This document shows positions 53,747 through 62,138 of a DNA stretch of 64,000 nt, in pieces. The first letter of the stretch is position 1. Each line of letters opens with the position of its first letter. The notes under the pieces are model-generated. The model searched no databases, was not told the origin of the DNA, and saw only the letters and a list, made by a program, of their open reading frames with translations. The position numbers and the translations under genes were made by a program. The DNA comes from Chitinophagales bacterium (GTDB lineage: Bacteria; Bacteroidota; Bacteroidia; Chitinophagales; LD1), in contig JAHBTS010000002.1 in the NCBI GenBank assembly GCA_019638515.1, positions 551,558 through 615,557 of the forward strand, read 5' to 3'.

Positions 53747-55885
53747 TTACTCTTTCACAAACCTCAATCTGAAACTGTTATCTTTCTCTGCACTTTGAAT
53801 AAAGTAAAAACCCGATGACAGGTTACTGATGTCAGCCACTCCATTAACAAATTCAACAGGAACTGCTGTGCCCTGAATGTCAAACACCTGAATAGCTTTA
53901 TCATTTATTGGCTTAGCTGAAAGCACGGTAACAGTGTTCCAAGCCGGATTGGGAAACAAAACAACCAAGTTGTTGTCTTCAACCTCTGCAACAGAAGTTG
54001 GATTGATGGTGGTGAAAGAAAATGCAGCCGACCAAGGTCCAAATTCAGTTCCCCTTCTTGTGCGGACACGCCAAAAATAAGTAGTGTTGAATCCAAGCTG
54101 ATTCACCGAAGTGTAGCTACTCTGCGGCATAGAAATACTAAGCGGCATAGAGCCATTAAAATTAGGATTGTTGGCAACCTCTCCCTCAAACAGATGTAAT
54201 GAAACAATTGAGGGAAAATAGGTTACATCTGTCCAATCAAAGAATGCGGAAGCCGGATTTACATTGTTTGCGCCATTTGGTGGGCTAAGCAGAGTTATTA
54301 AATCTTTAACAGTTGAAAACGCCCACTGACCTTTCCATGCACCCACTTGGTTTCCATTCTTTGCGCGCACTCTCCAATAATAAGTTTTATTGATTTTAAA
54401 GTTCGTCATGTAGGCAGGCGCCACTGAATCTGATAGTTCAAAAGTTTTGGCTGTTTGGAAGGAAGGCAAAGTGTCAAAACTCACCTCATATTTATCCGCC
54501 CCAATCGCTCTTGTCCATCTCAATTCCGTATCGTTTGGCACCTCCAAGGCATTGTTTGCGGGGGCAAGAAGTTTGAATGAATCTAACTGTGGCACTGTTG
54601 AGCCAAAAAGCCTTGCCACTATGTAATTATTATCGGAATAGCCCGCCACCACAATTTTATTGTCCGGCTGAATCACCATGTCAAACAACTTAAAATTATC
54701 GTTGGCGCTTCCAAACAACATATCATTTTCATTAGGGTCGGTTCCGAAGGTTAAATCGGGCCTGCCATCGCTCTTTGATTTTGAAACAAAGCCAATGTTT
54801 TCACCCACTTCGTAGCCCTCGCCTGCCATAAAAAAACCACCATCCTGGCTAAAAGCAACAGCATTGGCCTCGCCTTCATAGTAGCCGCCTATGTAATAAC
54901 AACACGAAGTGCCTCCTGAAGCGTTCCAAGAATCGGTTGTGCCATTAGTGCCTAAGCGAGTTAACTTTAATCTTGTTTCGCGATTGAAACCATCAAAGTA
55001 GGAGTTGTGCCCACCAGCGAGGTAAATTTTGCTGTTGGCATTATCATACAAAATTGCGTTGATGTAAGTGTGCGCATCCCAAAGCGTTTGACCGTTGGTT
55101 CCAAAAGAATTGTCGGCAGTTCCGTCTTCGTTCACTTGAATTACCCAACCGTAAAGAACACTTAAATAATTCCTATAGCTGTGTCCTGCTGCAAGAATTT
55201 TTCCATTAGGGAAAACATGTACATCCCGCAGGTAATCTTTATTGTTTCCCAAACCCGTAAGTGTAGAAACACCGTTTGTGGCGAAAGTGCTATCTAACGT
55301 TCCGTTGGTTTTGTAGCGCACTACTGCTCCTTTTGATGAAGCGCTGTTTACCATTGATGAACCTACTGCCACCACTTTTCCTGTTGCGGGATGGAATTTA
55401 ATTTTGAAAAAAGTTTCTGTGTTTGATCCCGATACACTTGTGATCGCTTTTCCGCTGCTTCCAAATGTATTGTCCAAACTTCCTGTGGAGTTAAATTTTA
55501 AAACCATTCCCGATTGTTTAGTTCCGTTATTAGTGCTTCCTCCCACAAAAAAACTCCCGGTGTTTTCATCCACAGCAATCGAATAGGCAATATCATCACT
55601 GCCCGATTGAACGTCCACTTTTGCCACGCCATTTATGCCAAATGAAGTAACTAATGCTCCTACGCTGTCTAATTTTAAAACAAAAACATCCTCTCCTGTG
55701 CTATTGCTGTAAGTTGAGCCGGCAACCAAAAAAGAACCATCATTCAACAATGCAATAGCTCTGGCTTTTGAAACCCCTCCACTAATAGTTGCAAGGCGGT
55801 AACCCGTGTTATTAAAACTCAAATCAAAAGTGCCGCCAACTTGGGCTTGGGTAATATTTCTACCAAAACAAAATGTATAGTACAT
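53747..55885 (-). CDS. Delta-60-repeat, T9SS type A sorted protein lacking a clear signal peptide
   Basis: A 712-residue protein. Residues about 17-430 hold about six delta-60 (DUF5122) beta-propeller repeats, each with a G-x-x-D-x-x-F-G-x-x-G turn (GSLDNTFGSSGKA, GTLDSTFATNGVS, GTADNSFGTNGQT). Two fibronectin-like domains follow (LLAPANNALEVPNDTELRW, LLSPPNGANNVNPASAFFDW), then a T9SS type A domain (VLFPNPAWNTVTVLS to SFRLRFVKE). The N-terminus MYYTFCFGRNITQAQVGGTF keeps the end of a signal peptide (ITQAQ) but lacks the basic start and hydrophobic core, so the 5' end looks damaged or replaced. The break coincides with the edge of the prophage. Function unknown; export is doubtful. Confidence 0.8.
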   Translation of the reverse strand: MYYTFCFGRNITQAQVGGTFDLSFNNTGYRLATISGGVSKARAIALLNDGSFLVAGSTYSNSTGEDVFVLKLDSVGALVTSFGINGVAKVDVQSGSDDIAYSIAVDENTGSFFVGGSTNNGTKQSGMVLKFNSTGSLDNTFGSSGKAITSVSGSNTETFFKIKFHPATGKVVAVGSSMVNSASSKGAVVRYKTNGTLDSTFATNGVSTLTGLGNNKDYLRDVHVFPNGKILAAGHSYRNYLSVLYGWVIQVNEDGTADNSFGTNGQTLWDAHTYINAILYDNANSKIYLAGGHNSYFDGFNRETRLKLTRLGTNGTTDSWNASGGTSCCYYIGGYYEGEANAVAFSQDGGFFMAGEGYEVGENIGFVSKSKSDGRPDLTFGTDPNENDMLFGSANDNFKLFDMVIQPDNKIVVAGYSDNNYIVARLFGSTVPQLDSFKLLAPANNALEVPNDTELRWTRAIGADKYEVSFDTLPSFQTAKTFELSDSVAPAYMTNFKINKTYYWRVRAKNGNQVGAWKGQWAFSTVKDLITLLSPPNGANNVNPASAFFDWTDVTYFPSIVSLHLFEGEVANNPNFNGSMPLSISMPQSSYTSVNQLGFNTTYFWRVRTRRGTEFGPWSAAFSFTTINPTSVAEVEDNNLVVLFPNPAWNTVTVLSAKPINDKAIQVFDIQGTAVPVEFVNGVADISNLSSGFYFIQSAEKDNSFRLRFVKE

Positions 55886-55927
55886 ATTTCCAAAGCTGCG
55901 CGAAAAAATTGGAAAACAAAATGTATA
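55865..55927. repeat. 15-bp direct repeat at the prophage edge
   Basis: The string AAAACAAAATGTATA occurs at 55865-55879 (inside the first codons of the delta-60 gene) and again at 55913-55927, three bases beyond the Dam gene stop, with 33 bases between. It could be a trace of recombination at an attachment site or a local duplication. The other prophage end lies outside the window, so a matching att copy cannot be checked. Confidence 0.6.
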
Positions 55928-55929
55928 TT

Positions 55930-56727
55930 TTAAAATAATTTAGCTTGGGTAGTTGGTTTGTAGTTCATTGTAAATACTTCCGTTTTTGTTTTACCCGGTT
56001 TGTTTGAGGCGGTTAAGTGCATCTCGTTGTTTATCGTATGCCAGCCGTTTCTTGCCGTGTATTCAGCGAGTAGCTCGCTTGGGTAAGTGGTTAGCATAAA
56101 CTTACCCTCCAACGTTTCAAGTAGATTTAAAAGCTCTTTAAAATCGCTTTCGGTGTAGCCATCGTAATGCCCCATATCTGCATTAAAATAAGGAGGGTCT
56201 ATAAAGTGAAAAACATCTACACCATCGCAAGCAGCAAGCACAGATAGTGCATCTCTGCAAAATATCTGCACATTAGCCAATCGCTTCACATATCGCTGGT
56301 CAAACATCTTCTTTTCTTTGTCGAATTTCTTAGCCAAGTTCTTGGTGTCGGAGTGCGCCCAACTCTGCCCCAAATTACCGCTAAAAGACTGGTGCGATAA
56401 TACATATACAGCCCACGCCCTAAGCACATCATTACCCATGCCTGCAAGCCACAGTTTGCGAGCTTCCCGATACTGAAACTCACTATACAGCGTTACATCT
56501 ATCTCATCGTGTAAGCCTTCAAAGTTTCGTTTAATCACACGATAGAAATTAACCATATTATCACTAATATCGTTAATTATCTCTACCTCCGAAATTGGCT
56601 TTTTAAAAAATACTGCGCCCCCGCCAAAAAACACTTCCGTATAGCATTTATGTGGCGGCAGTAGCGACAATATCAAATCCGCCAACTGCTGTTTTCCTCC
56701 CCAATACTTTATAGGTGTTTTCATCAT
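55930..56727 (-). CDS. Phage-borne Dam-type DNA adenine methylase (D12 class)
   Basis: A 265-residue N6-adenine methyltransferase. The SAM-binding motif is TEVFFGGGAVFF with the upstream TPIKYWGGKQQL, and the catalytic motif IV is DPPY in FIDPPYFNADMGHYDG. This order (motif I before IV) is the alpha/D12 class. It is the last gene of the tail transcript and overlaps gene I by 4 bases. By family it modifies adenines in a short target, perhaps to protect phage DNA from host restriction; the target sequence cannot be read from sequence. Confidence 0.92.
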   Translation of the reverse strand: MMKTPIKYWGGKQQLADLILSLLPPHKCYTEVFFGGGAVFFKKPISEVEIINDISDNMVNFYRVIKRNFEGLHDEIDVTLYSEFQYREARKLWLAGMGNDVLRAWAVYVLSHQSFSGNLGQSWAHSDTKNLAKKFDKEKKMFDQRYVKRLANVQIFCRDALSVLAACDGVDVFHFIDPPYFNADMGHYDGYTESDFKELLNLLETLEGKFMLTTYPSELLAEYTARNGWHTINNEMHLTASNKPGKTKTEVFTMNYKPTTQAKLF

Positions 56728-57245
56728 GTAAATACTACTTCGTTTAAGTGAATACGCACAGGCTGCCAGCGTGTCATTAGCTTTCTGAAATTGCTCTCAA
56801 AAGCGGTGCGCAAATGCACAGGCACACCTTGCACGTTTACCGTTATTGAGAAGCGGCTGTAAGAGCCAAATCCGTGCGTGTAAGCAGCGTTGTAATGCGC
56901 AGTTCCATCTCTGTGCAAAGCAGGAGCGTAAGTTATGGTTGCATCACTTGCACCAAGCGCCTTTGCCATGTTTATGATGCTCCATTCAGTACCGGAAAAC
57001 CGCATCACTTCCAGCAAAGTTCTGAATAGCGCAAGCCTACTTGCTTCGCTTAAATACAAGAAATTAAATATAGTAGCATCAATGCCAAACACCTCCAGCA
57101 ACATTTGCAGCTTTATCGGGTTTTGCTCCGTTGTTACCCACACTTTTAGCTGTAGCAAACTAATACCTTTTAATCTGTACAGCAGCGTATCTTCATACGC
57201 TGCGGTGCGATTGTCTTTTATTGAATTTGGGACTATATTACTCAT
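56724..57245 (-). CDS. Phage tail protein I (baseplate, P2 gpI-like)
   Basis: A 173-residue protein between baseplate J and the methylase, the place of gpI in P2. Features include EASRLALFRTLLEVMRFSGTE and GSYSRFSITVNVQGVPVH. In P2, gpI is a baseplate wedge protein that connects to the tail fibre. Similarity by motif is modest, and the call rests on position and size. It overlaps J by 4 bases and the methylase by 4 bases, indicating coupled translation. No fibre gene follows it, unlike in P2. Confidence 0.7.
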   Translation of the reverse strand: MSNIVPNSIKDNRTAAYEDTLLYRLKGISLLQLKVWVTTEQNPIKLQMLLEVFGIDATIFNFLYLSEASRLALFRTLLEVMRFSGTEWSIINMAKALGASDATITYAPALHRDGTAHYNAAYTHGFGSYSRFSITVNVQGVPVHLRTAFESNFRKLMTRWQPVRIHLNEVVFT

Positions 57246-58078
57246 ACCTCTGTAATTACAATGCTGCCTTTTTCGTAAAACTGTTTCCAGCTAAGAACCG
57301 GAACTGAAGGGAAATTTACATTCACGATAGAATACACATTAGGCACAGCGAGCAGCCTCCGGTGAAGCTCATTTATATCAAACGAACCTTTGAATTTTAC
57401 GCTAATTTCATTCAGATACTTTGTGGCTGCAAACTGCAAATCGTTTGCAACAGTAACGCTGTTGCTTCCAATCACTTTTTTAAATTCAATAGTACCATCT
57501 AAAGACACGCCAACGGCTGTTTCAATAGTAAACATATCGCCCACTATGTTTTGTTTGGTGTCCGATAAAGCATCTAATACAAAACCGTTGGTTGTGGCAT
57601 CTGCCGGAGTGCCGCGCACCGTTCCTGTGCCAATATCTATCACCCGTTGCAATACACACACTTTTATCACTCCCGGAGCCATAGAAGGATTATCTTGCTT
57701 CGTTTGTAAATTGCAATCAAGCACACCCAGCACACCTTTAGCTTTGGCTATATAGCTTGCTCTTGTGCCTATTGGTGCAAAACCATTAGCCGCCATCACG
57801 CGCACGCGGTAATCATCATCTTCTTCGTTTGGAAGCCGCGCAACATTAAAAATTTCGCCCCAGTAGTCGAGTGCTACACCGTTGGCAAGCTGCGGAAACG
57901 ATTGCTGCAAGCACGATTCCATTTTGGCTAAAACTCGTTGTTCGTGATATGCAATCACGTTAATCATTATCATCTCTACATCTGCGGTGCTTAGTGGGTA
58001 ACCTGCAAGCCCTTCGTAGTATGCTTTTGTTTCGGCAATAGCTTGTGCCGGATTTACATTTAAAAACTGAAATGCCAT
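57242..58078 (-). CDS. Baseplate assembly protein J
   Basis: A 278-residue baseplate wedge protein of the gpJ/gp47 family. Landmarks are the N-terminal helix region YYEGLAGYPLSTADVEMIM, then HEQRVLAKMESCLQQSFPQLANG, and LDYWGEIFNVARLPNEEDDDYRVRV, which is the family signature (LD-x-x-G-x-x-x-x-x-x-R). The middle has IKVCVLQR, a beta region as in J. In P2 a W (gp25-like) protein precedes J; none is seen here. Confidence 0.85.
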   Translation of the reverse strand: MAFQFLNVNPAQAIAETKAYYEGLAGYPLSTADVEMIMINVIAYHEQRVLAKMESCLQQSFPQLANGVALDYWGEIFNVARLPNEEDDDYRVRVMAANGFAPIGTRASYIAKAKGVLGVLDCNLQTKQDNPSMAPGVIKVCVLQRVIDIGTGTVRGTPADATTNGFVLDALSDTKQNIVGDMFTIETAVGVSLDGTIEFKKVIGSNSVTVANDLQFAATKYLNEISVKFKGSFDINELHRRLLAVPNVYSIVNVNFPSVPVLSWKQFYEKGSIVITEV

Positions 58079-58083
58079 ATTAT

Positions 58084-58596
58084 TTAGTGTTTTACTTTAT
58101 CGTTTTTCATGTTTTCGTAAGTTATTTCTTGCGAACTCATAGCGGTGTCAAAAGCAGTTTTTGCGCCTGCACTTCCTGTTGCGCCTGTTGCTCCAATAGC
58201 TGTTGAAGTAGCCGATACCAATGCCGTCAAATAGGTTTTTATTTTATCCAAATTATTTACAAGATTTTCATTCTTAATGATGCCGCCATTTGCGCCATCA
58301 TTAAATTGAAATAAATCGCTTGCTTTCGCATATATCTTCTTTGCAGAATTAACTATCGTTTCTTCTCCTGCATCTGCATCGCGAGTGTCTATATCGCTGT
58401 AAATAGCCCCTAAAATCAAATTTCGGTCTGCCAAAATCACACACACCAAATCATCGGTGTGGTAAGGGAAATCTACTTTATTCTTTCCGGTAGATGGCTG
58501 CAAAATATAGCACTCATACACCGCATTGCCATGCTCCTCTACTTCCACGTTGGCGGTGGTGTCATTCAGCGATTTTATCTTTCCAAATACTATCAT
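58084..58596 (-). CDS. Baseplate assembly protein V (tail spike, OB-fold)
   Basis: A 170-residue protein. The N-terminal half has an OB-like beta pattern: VFGKIKSLNDTTANVEVEE, YECYILQPSTGKNKVDFPYH and DDLVCVILADRNLILGAIYS. These are typical for gpV-type spikes that sit on gpD. The C-terminal half carries LFQFNDGANGGIIKNENLVN and then a helix-like and Ala/Gly/Thr-rich stretch (ATSTAIGATGATGSAGAK). The C-terminal H-x-H iron-binding tip of P2 gpV is not visible. It overlaps D by 4 bases. Confidence 0.78.
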   Translation of the reverse strand: MIVFGKIKSLNDTTANVEVEEHGNAVYECYILQPSTGKNKVDFPYHTDDLVCVILADRNLILGAIYSDIDTRDADAGEETIVNSAKKIYAKASDLFQFNDGANGGIIKNENLVNNLDKIKTYLTALVSATSTAIGATGATGSAGAKTAFDTAMSSQEITYENMKNDKVKH

Positions 58597-59543
58597 TTTT
58601 GAAGTGCTATTTCGGTTTCAAATAATACATCTCTATCTATTTGATGGCGAGCCTCCTTAACTACATATTTACCGTTAATGTTACCGGCATCGGTTAGCTC
58701 TACCGCCACACCTGCTAAAAGCCGCACATCTCCGGCAAGCCGCAAGCGTATATCTACTTCTTTTTTTGCTCTGTTTTCCAGCCATTTGGTGGCTCGTTTG
58801 GCTGCATCTTCGTTGCTATCCACTTGCTCGTATATCGTTGCCGTAGAGCCTTCTCCACCTGCATTGGCAACACCGCTATACAGCTTCTTCTTTTGAGCAT
58901 CATACCAGCGAACTTCGCACTTTGCAAACCTGCCTTCTGCCTTACTTTCATAGTCCCAATCTACCACATCATTCAGGCTTATTTTTAATGAATTTGAATT
59001 GCGCAGCTTACTGTATTCGTAAGATACAAGATTACCTCCTTCAACCTTTAGTATGTAGCCGTTGCGGTGGCATTGCTGCATTAAATATTGAAGATTGGCG
59101 GCATTTTGATTACCAACCACATTGCCGCTCACATTGCCTTTTAAAGTTAATCCTAATTGACTTGCAACCGTATTTGCAAGCGTTTGCAGCGACTGGCTTG
59201 CGCTGCTTCTTTTTGGCGTAGTTACAATGTTTTTGGGCGAAGTGCTTAACGCCTTAATTACACACCTGCTGCCGCCTCTGCTGCCACTCATACTAAATTC
59301 ATCTACCCAAAATGTTTGTGTGTCTAAAAGTGCGCTGCCTTCTACCCCCAAATACACTTGCATGGTATCGCCTGCAAGCGGCATCCACGCTTTTAAAAAG
59401 TTTTGTTCATGGTCTGCAAAAGTTATAGATAGCGAACCTGCTCTACCCTCCAAACAATCTGTAAACTCTATACGTTCAACCAAATCGCTTAGGTCATTCG
59501 TTACATCTTTACCCTCATATATTATGCTGAATACTGCTTTCAT
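58593..59543 (-). CDS. Tail hub protein D (phage late control D / gp27 fold)
   Basis: A 316-residue protein of the late-control D family, which forms the hub onto which the V spike docks and is structurally related to the gp27 part of VgrG. Landmarks are VERIEFTDCLEGRAGSLSIT, WVDEFSMSGSRGGSRCVIKA, the LAGVAVELTDAGNINGKYVVKEARH region near the end, and a central helix pair starting SASQSLQTLANTVASQLG. The start is 1 base after the X stop. The name is by family; in P2 the protein also has a tail role only. Confidence 0.86.
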   Translation of the reverse strand: MKAVFSIIYEGKDVTNDLSDLVERIEFTDCLEGRAGSLSITFADHEQNFLKAWMPLAGDTMQVYLGVEGSALLDTQTFWVDEFSMSGSRGGSRCVIKALSTSPKNIVTTPKRSSASQSLQTLANTVASQLGLTLKGNVSGNVVGNQNAANLQYLMQQCHRNGYILKVEGGNLVSYEYSKLRNSNSLKISLNDVVDWDYESKAEGRFAKCEVRWYDAQKKKLYSGVANAGGEGSTATIYEQVDSNEDAAKRATKWLENRAKKEVDIRLRLAGDVRLLAGVAVELTDAGNINGKYVVKEARHQIDRDVLFETEIALQK

Positions 59544-59544
59544 T

Positions 59545-59760
59545 TTATCTCCAAGGCGGTAAACTTTCTTTATTTATCAATGTTACATCTTCCACACTAT
59601 CGCGTACATACACCACAGTACCGGGAGCGGCTTCTTCGTAGGTGGGCAAATGGCGATTGTCAAGCACAAGCAGCGGCACTAAATTAGTATCGCCCCAGTA
59701 TTTGAACGCAATAGTATCTAACCTTTCGCCCTCTTTAGTTGTGTGTTCTATGTACATCAT
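59545..59760 (-). CDS. Tail protein X (LysM-like)
   Basis: A 71-residue LysM-type protein: MYIEHTTKEGERLDTIAFKYWGDTNLV with the LysM spacing, then VLDNRHLPTYEEAAPGTVVYV. The P2 X protein has the same size and fold. It sits between U and D, as in related tails. It probably helps join the hub to the tube. Confidence 0.85.
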   Translation of the reverse strand: MMYIEHTTKEGERLDTIAFKYWGDTNLVPLLVLDNRHLPTYEEAAPGTVVYVRDSVEDVTLINKESLPPWR

Positions 59761-59763
59761 TTT

Positions 59764-60294
59764 TTAAAAAATTACATTCACAGGATAATTACTATACACT
59801 TGGTGTGTTTTCTCGTTTATTTTTTTTGTTGCCTGCCGTTTTGTTTTTGAGCCTTTGCCCTTTGCTACCTTTTTCTTTTCGGTTAAAGCAACGGCACTCC
59901 GTGCGGCAAATTCTTTAATGTTTAAATCAAAATCATACTGAGTAATCGTTCCGTTTGGCAGCGTTCTTTTAATCGAATCGCTTATACTTACTATCTTGTA
60001 TTTGCCTTTATACAAGCCATTTACAAATATCAAATCAAACGCATCGCCACTAAGCAGCATTTCTTCAAGCTGGTTAATTACTTCGCTAATTTTATCACCT
60101 AAATAGTAGTGTAGCGATACGCGCAAGGTTAGCTCATTCAGTTTAGCGCCAACCGAGCCAAGAAGAGGCTTTCCGGTAGCAATGCTATACTCTGCATAAT
60201 CGTAGCCGCGAGCGCCTTCAAACGCATGTAAGCCGCCCATTACAGGCAGCTTTAAATTCCCAAATTGCAAATAATCTCTACTATCTCTAATCAT
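59764..60294 (-). CDS. Tail protein U (P2 gpU family)
   Basis: A 176-residue protein whose N-terminal 135 residues match gpU: FGNLKLPVMGGLHAFEGARG, a beta region LTLRVSLHYYLGDKISEVINQLEEML, then FVNGLYKGKYKIVSISDSIK. The C-terminus is basic and looks disordered (EKKKVAKGKGSKTKRQATKKI). In P2 gpU is involved in tail length/completion next to the tape measure. It is 2 bases downstream of the tape-measure stop. Confidence 0.82.
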   Translation of the reverse strand: MIRDSRDYLQFGNLKLPVMGGLHAFEGARGYDYAEYSIATGKPLLGSVGAKLNELTLRVSLHYYLGDKISEVINQLEEMLLSGDAFDLIFVNGLYKGKYKIVSISDSIKRTLPNGTITQYDFDLNIKEFAARSAVALTEKKKVAKGKGSKTKRQATKKINEKTHQVYSNYPVNVIF

Positions 60295-60296
60295 GG

Positions 60297-62138
60297 CTAA
60301 TTGTACGAGCCTCTGCCATCTACTCTGTTTACTCTGTTGGTGGCTGCGGCTATTTCTTTTTCGTTTAAATTTAAGTGCGAGTGTATCACTATTTGCTGCG
60401 GACTTCCTTGTGTATCTGCTTTGTGGCGCTCAATCATTTTATTGATGTTTTCGTTATCAAACTCCGCGTTTTTCTTTCGCTCGTTGGCATCTGCGATATC
60501 TTTTAAGGTGCTAAACTCCCAACCTATATTTCCAAATGCGTTACCAACACCGAAAGTATTCACAAGTTTATCGCCAAAATTGTTTTCGCTCATAAGCGCA
60601 ATCTGCTTATCCTTTTCGGCTTTCGCCATCTCCATAAATGCTTCCTTCTTCATATCTGCAAGTGCTTGCGCCATTGCTAAATCATCAAGTCCTTTCGCTA
60701 CTTTTGCATATATGCCGGGCAAATCTTGCATGGTAGCCTTCTCTACATTTATGTTCTTCAGATATTCTGGATATTCAGATTTTAATTTTCGCAAAGCGCC
60801 TCTAAATTCTTCGCTGCCTTCTCGCATTTTGCGCAGCGCTTCCATTTGCTCTTTTAGTTCTGCTTTCTTTTCAAGCGTACTTTCTTGCGCTCGTTTTTGG
60901 GCTTCAATATTTAGCCTATTTTCGTAAGCAACCGCATCGGCTGCACGTTTCTTCTGCCATACATAGTAAGCCACACCTGCGGTAAGCGCTGCAATTACCG
61001 CAACCGCTCCAAGCGCAATGTTTGCAGCCATTGCAGCGTTCCAAGCATACTGCTGCAAAGTTACCGCGCTCAAACCTCTTGCCAATGCCTGTGCTGCCGG
61101 GCTTGCTTTGGCAATGTTGGAGTAATATGCCACTATATCGCCAGTAACCATAGCTTTGGTAAGTGTAGCCACCACATTAGTAAACTGCACCGCCTTTGTA
61201 GCTGCGCCTACCATGCCAGCGCCCAAAAACCAAAACCCTTTTGCAACATTAAAAACAGGCACTGCAACCGCTCCAAGCAGCAAGCTGCTTGCTACTAATT
61301 TAGATAGTGCCGGGTGTGCCTTTACCGCTTCGCTCGTAAATGCCGCAAATGGCGTTACCAGCTCTTTTACCATAGATGTAATAAGCGGCAATCCGTGTAT
61401 AGATAATTCGGTTAAACTTTGCTGCATTTCACCAATGGCGGCATCAAACCTTCCTCCAGATGTAGTGCTTATCTTTTCCGTCATTTGGTAAAAAGCACCA
61501 CCTTCTTGCGTGGCAAGCTGCAACGCCTTTTCAAAATCTTTAAACTTAATTTTCCCTTCGCTTGCAAAATCAAATACTTTGTCTGCGGTAGTATTGAGCG
61601 CCTTTGCAAAGTACTCCATATCGAAACCTCTGTTGGTCATCTCTTTTATATCTTGCGAGTACAGCGTTTGCTGCGAACGAAATATTGCAAACTTTTGTGC
61701 AAGCTCCGGCAATGTAATTGTACCTAAGCCTTGCGCCACATCGCTAAGCATCATTAGCTTTTCGCGCATCACATCGGCATCTTTGTAATGGTTCATTAAA
61801 GGTGTGGCTGCCGCAAATGTTTCGCGACTATTGTAAATTGTTTTGTTTGCAAAGTCGTTTAACTCTGCAATCATTATTTTGGCTTTATCGGCATCGCGCA
61901 AAAAAACATTAAACCGCATGTTTGTTTTCTCAAACTCCATGCCGAGCTTAGCAAAGTACCCACCCATTGCCACAGGTATGGCATTTTGTAAACTAAAAAT
62001 TTTTGAAAAAGAATCGCTCGCCCGGCTAAACGAGTGCTGAACGCGGTTAGCGTTTTGCTCCAAGGCGGCAAAAGCACCGCCCGTGCGGTTTATTGCCGAT
62101 AATACTACCGATAAAGAAAAGGTTGCTGTTGCACTCAT
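60297..62138 (-). CDS. Tail tape measure protein
   Basis: A 613-residue protein. Residues about 50-240 carry the tape-measure N-terminal domain: FEKTNMRFNVFLRDADKAKI, ETFAAATPLMNHY, TLPELAQKFAIFRSQQTL, FASEGKIKFKDFEKALQLA and ISTTSGGRFDAAIGEMQQSL. Hydrophobic helices follow (about 285-305 and 365-390, ANIALGAVAVIAALTAGVAYY), then a coiled-coil stretch (LEKKAELKEQMEALRKM). It sets tail length; 613 residues at about 0.15 nm each suggests a tail near 90 nm. Its ATG overlaps the stop of the frameshifted chaperone. Confidence 0.88.
   Translation of the reverse strand: MSATATFSLSVVLSAINRTGGAFAALEQNANRVQHSFSRASDSFSKIFSLQNAIPVAMGGYFAKLGMEFEKTNMRFNVFLRDADKAKIMIAELNDFANKTIYNSRETFAAATPLMNHYKDADVMREKLMMLSDVAQGLGTITLPELAQKFAIFRSQQTLYSQDIKEMTNRGFDMEYFAKALNTTADKVFDFASEGKIKFKDFEKALQLATQEGGAFYQMTEKISTTSGGRFDAAIGEMQQSLTELSIHGLPLITSMVKELVTPFAAFTSEAVKAHPALSKLVASSLLLGAVAVPVFNVAKGFWFLGAGMVGAATKAVQFTNVVATLTKAMVTGDIVAYYSNIAKASPAAQALARGLSAVTLQQYAWNAAMAANIALGAVAVIAALTAGVAYYVWQKKRAADAVAYENRLNIEAQKRAQESTLEKKAELKEQMEALRKMREGSEEFRGALRKLKSEYPEYLKNINVEKATMQDLPGIYAKVAKGLDDLAMAQALADMKKEAFMEMAKAEKDKQIALMSENNFGDKLVNTFGVGNAFGNIGWEFSTLKDIADANERKKNAEFDNENINKMIERHKADTQGSPQQIVIHSHLNLNEKEIAAATNRVNRVDGRGSYN

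Noticed and set aside
60301..60927. 208-codon plus-strand open frame opposite the tape measure gene
   Set aside because: Ser/Phe-rich shadow of a helix-rich, Ala/Lys/Glu-rich minus-strand protein. All neighbours run on the minus strand.
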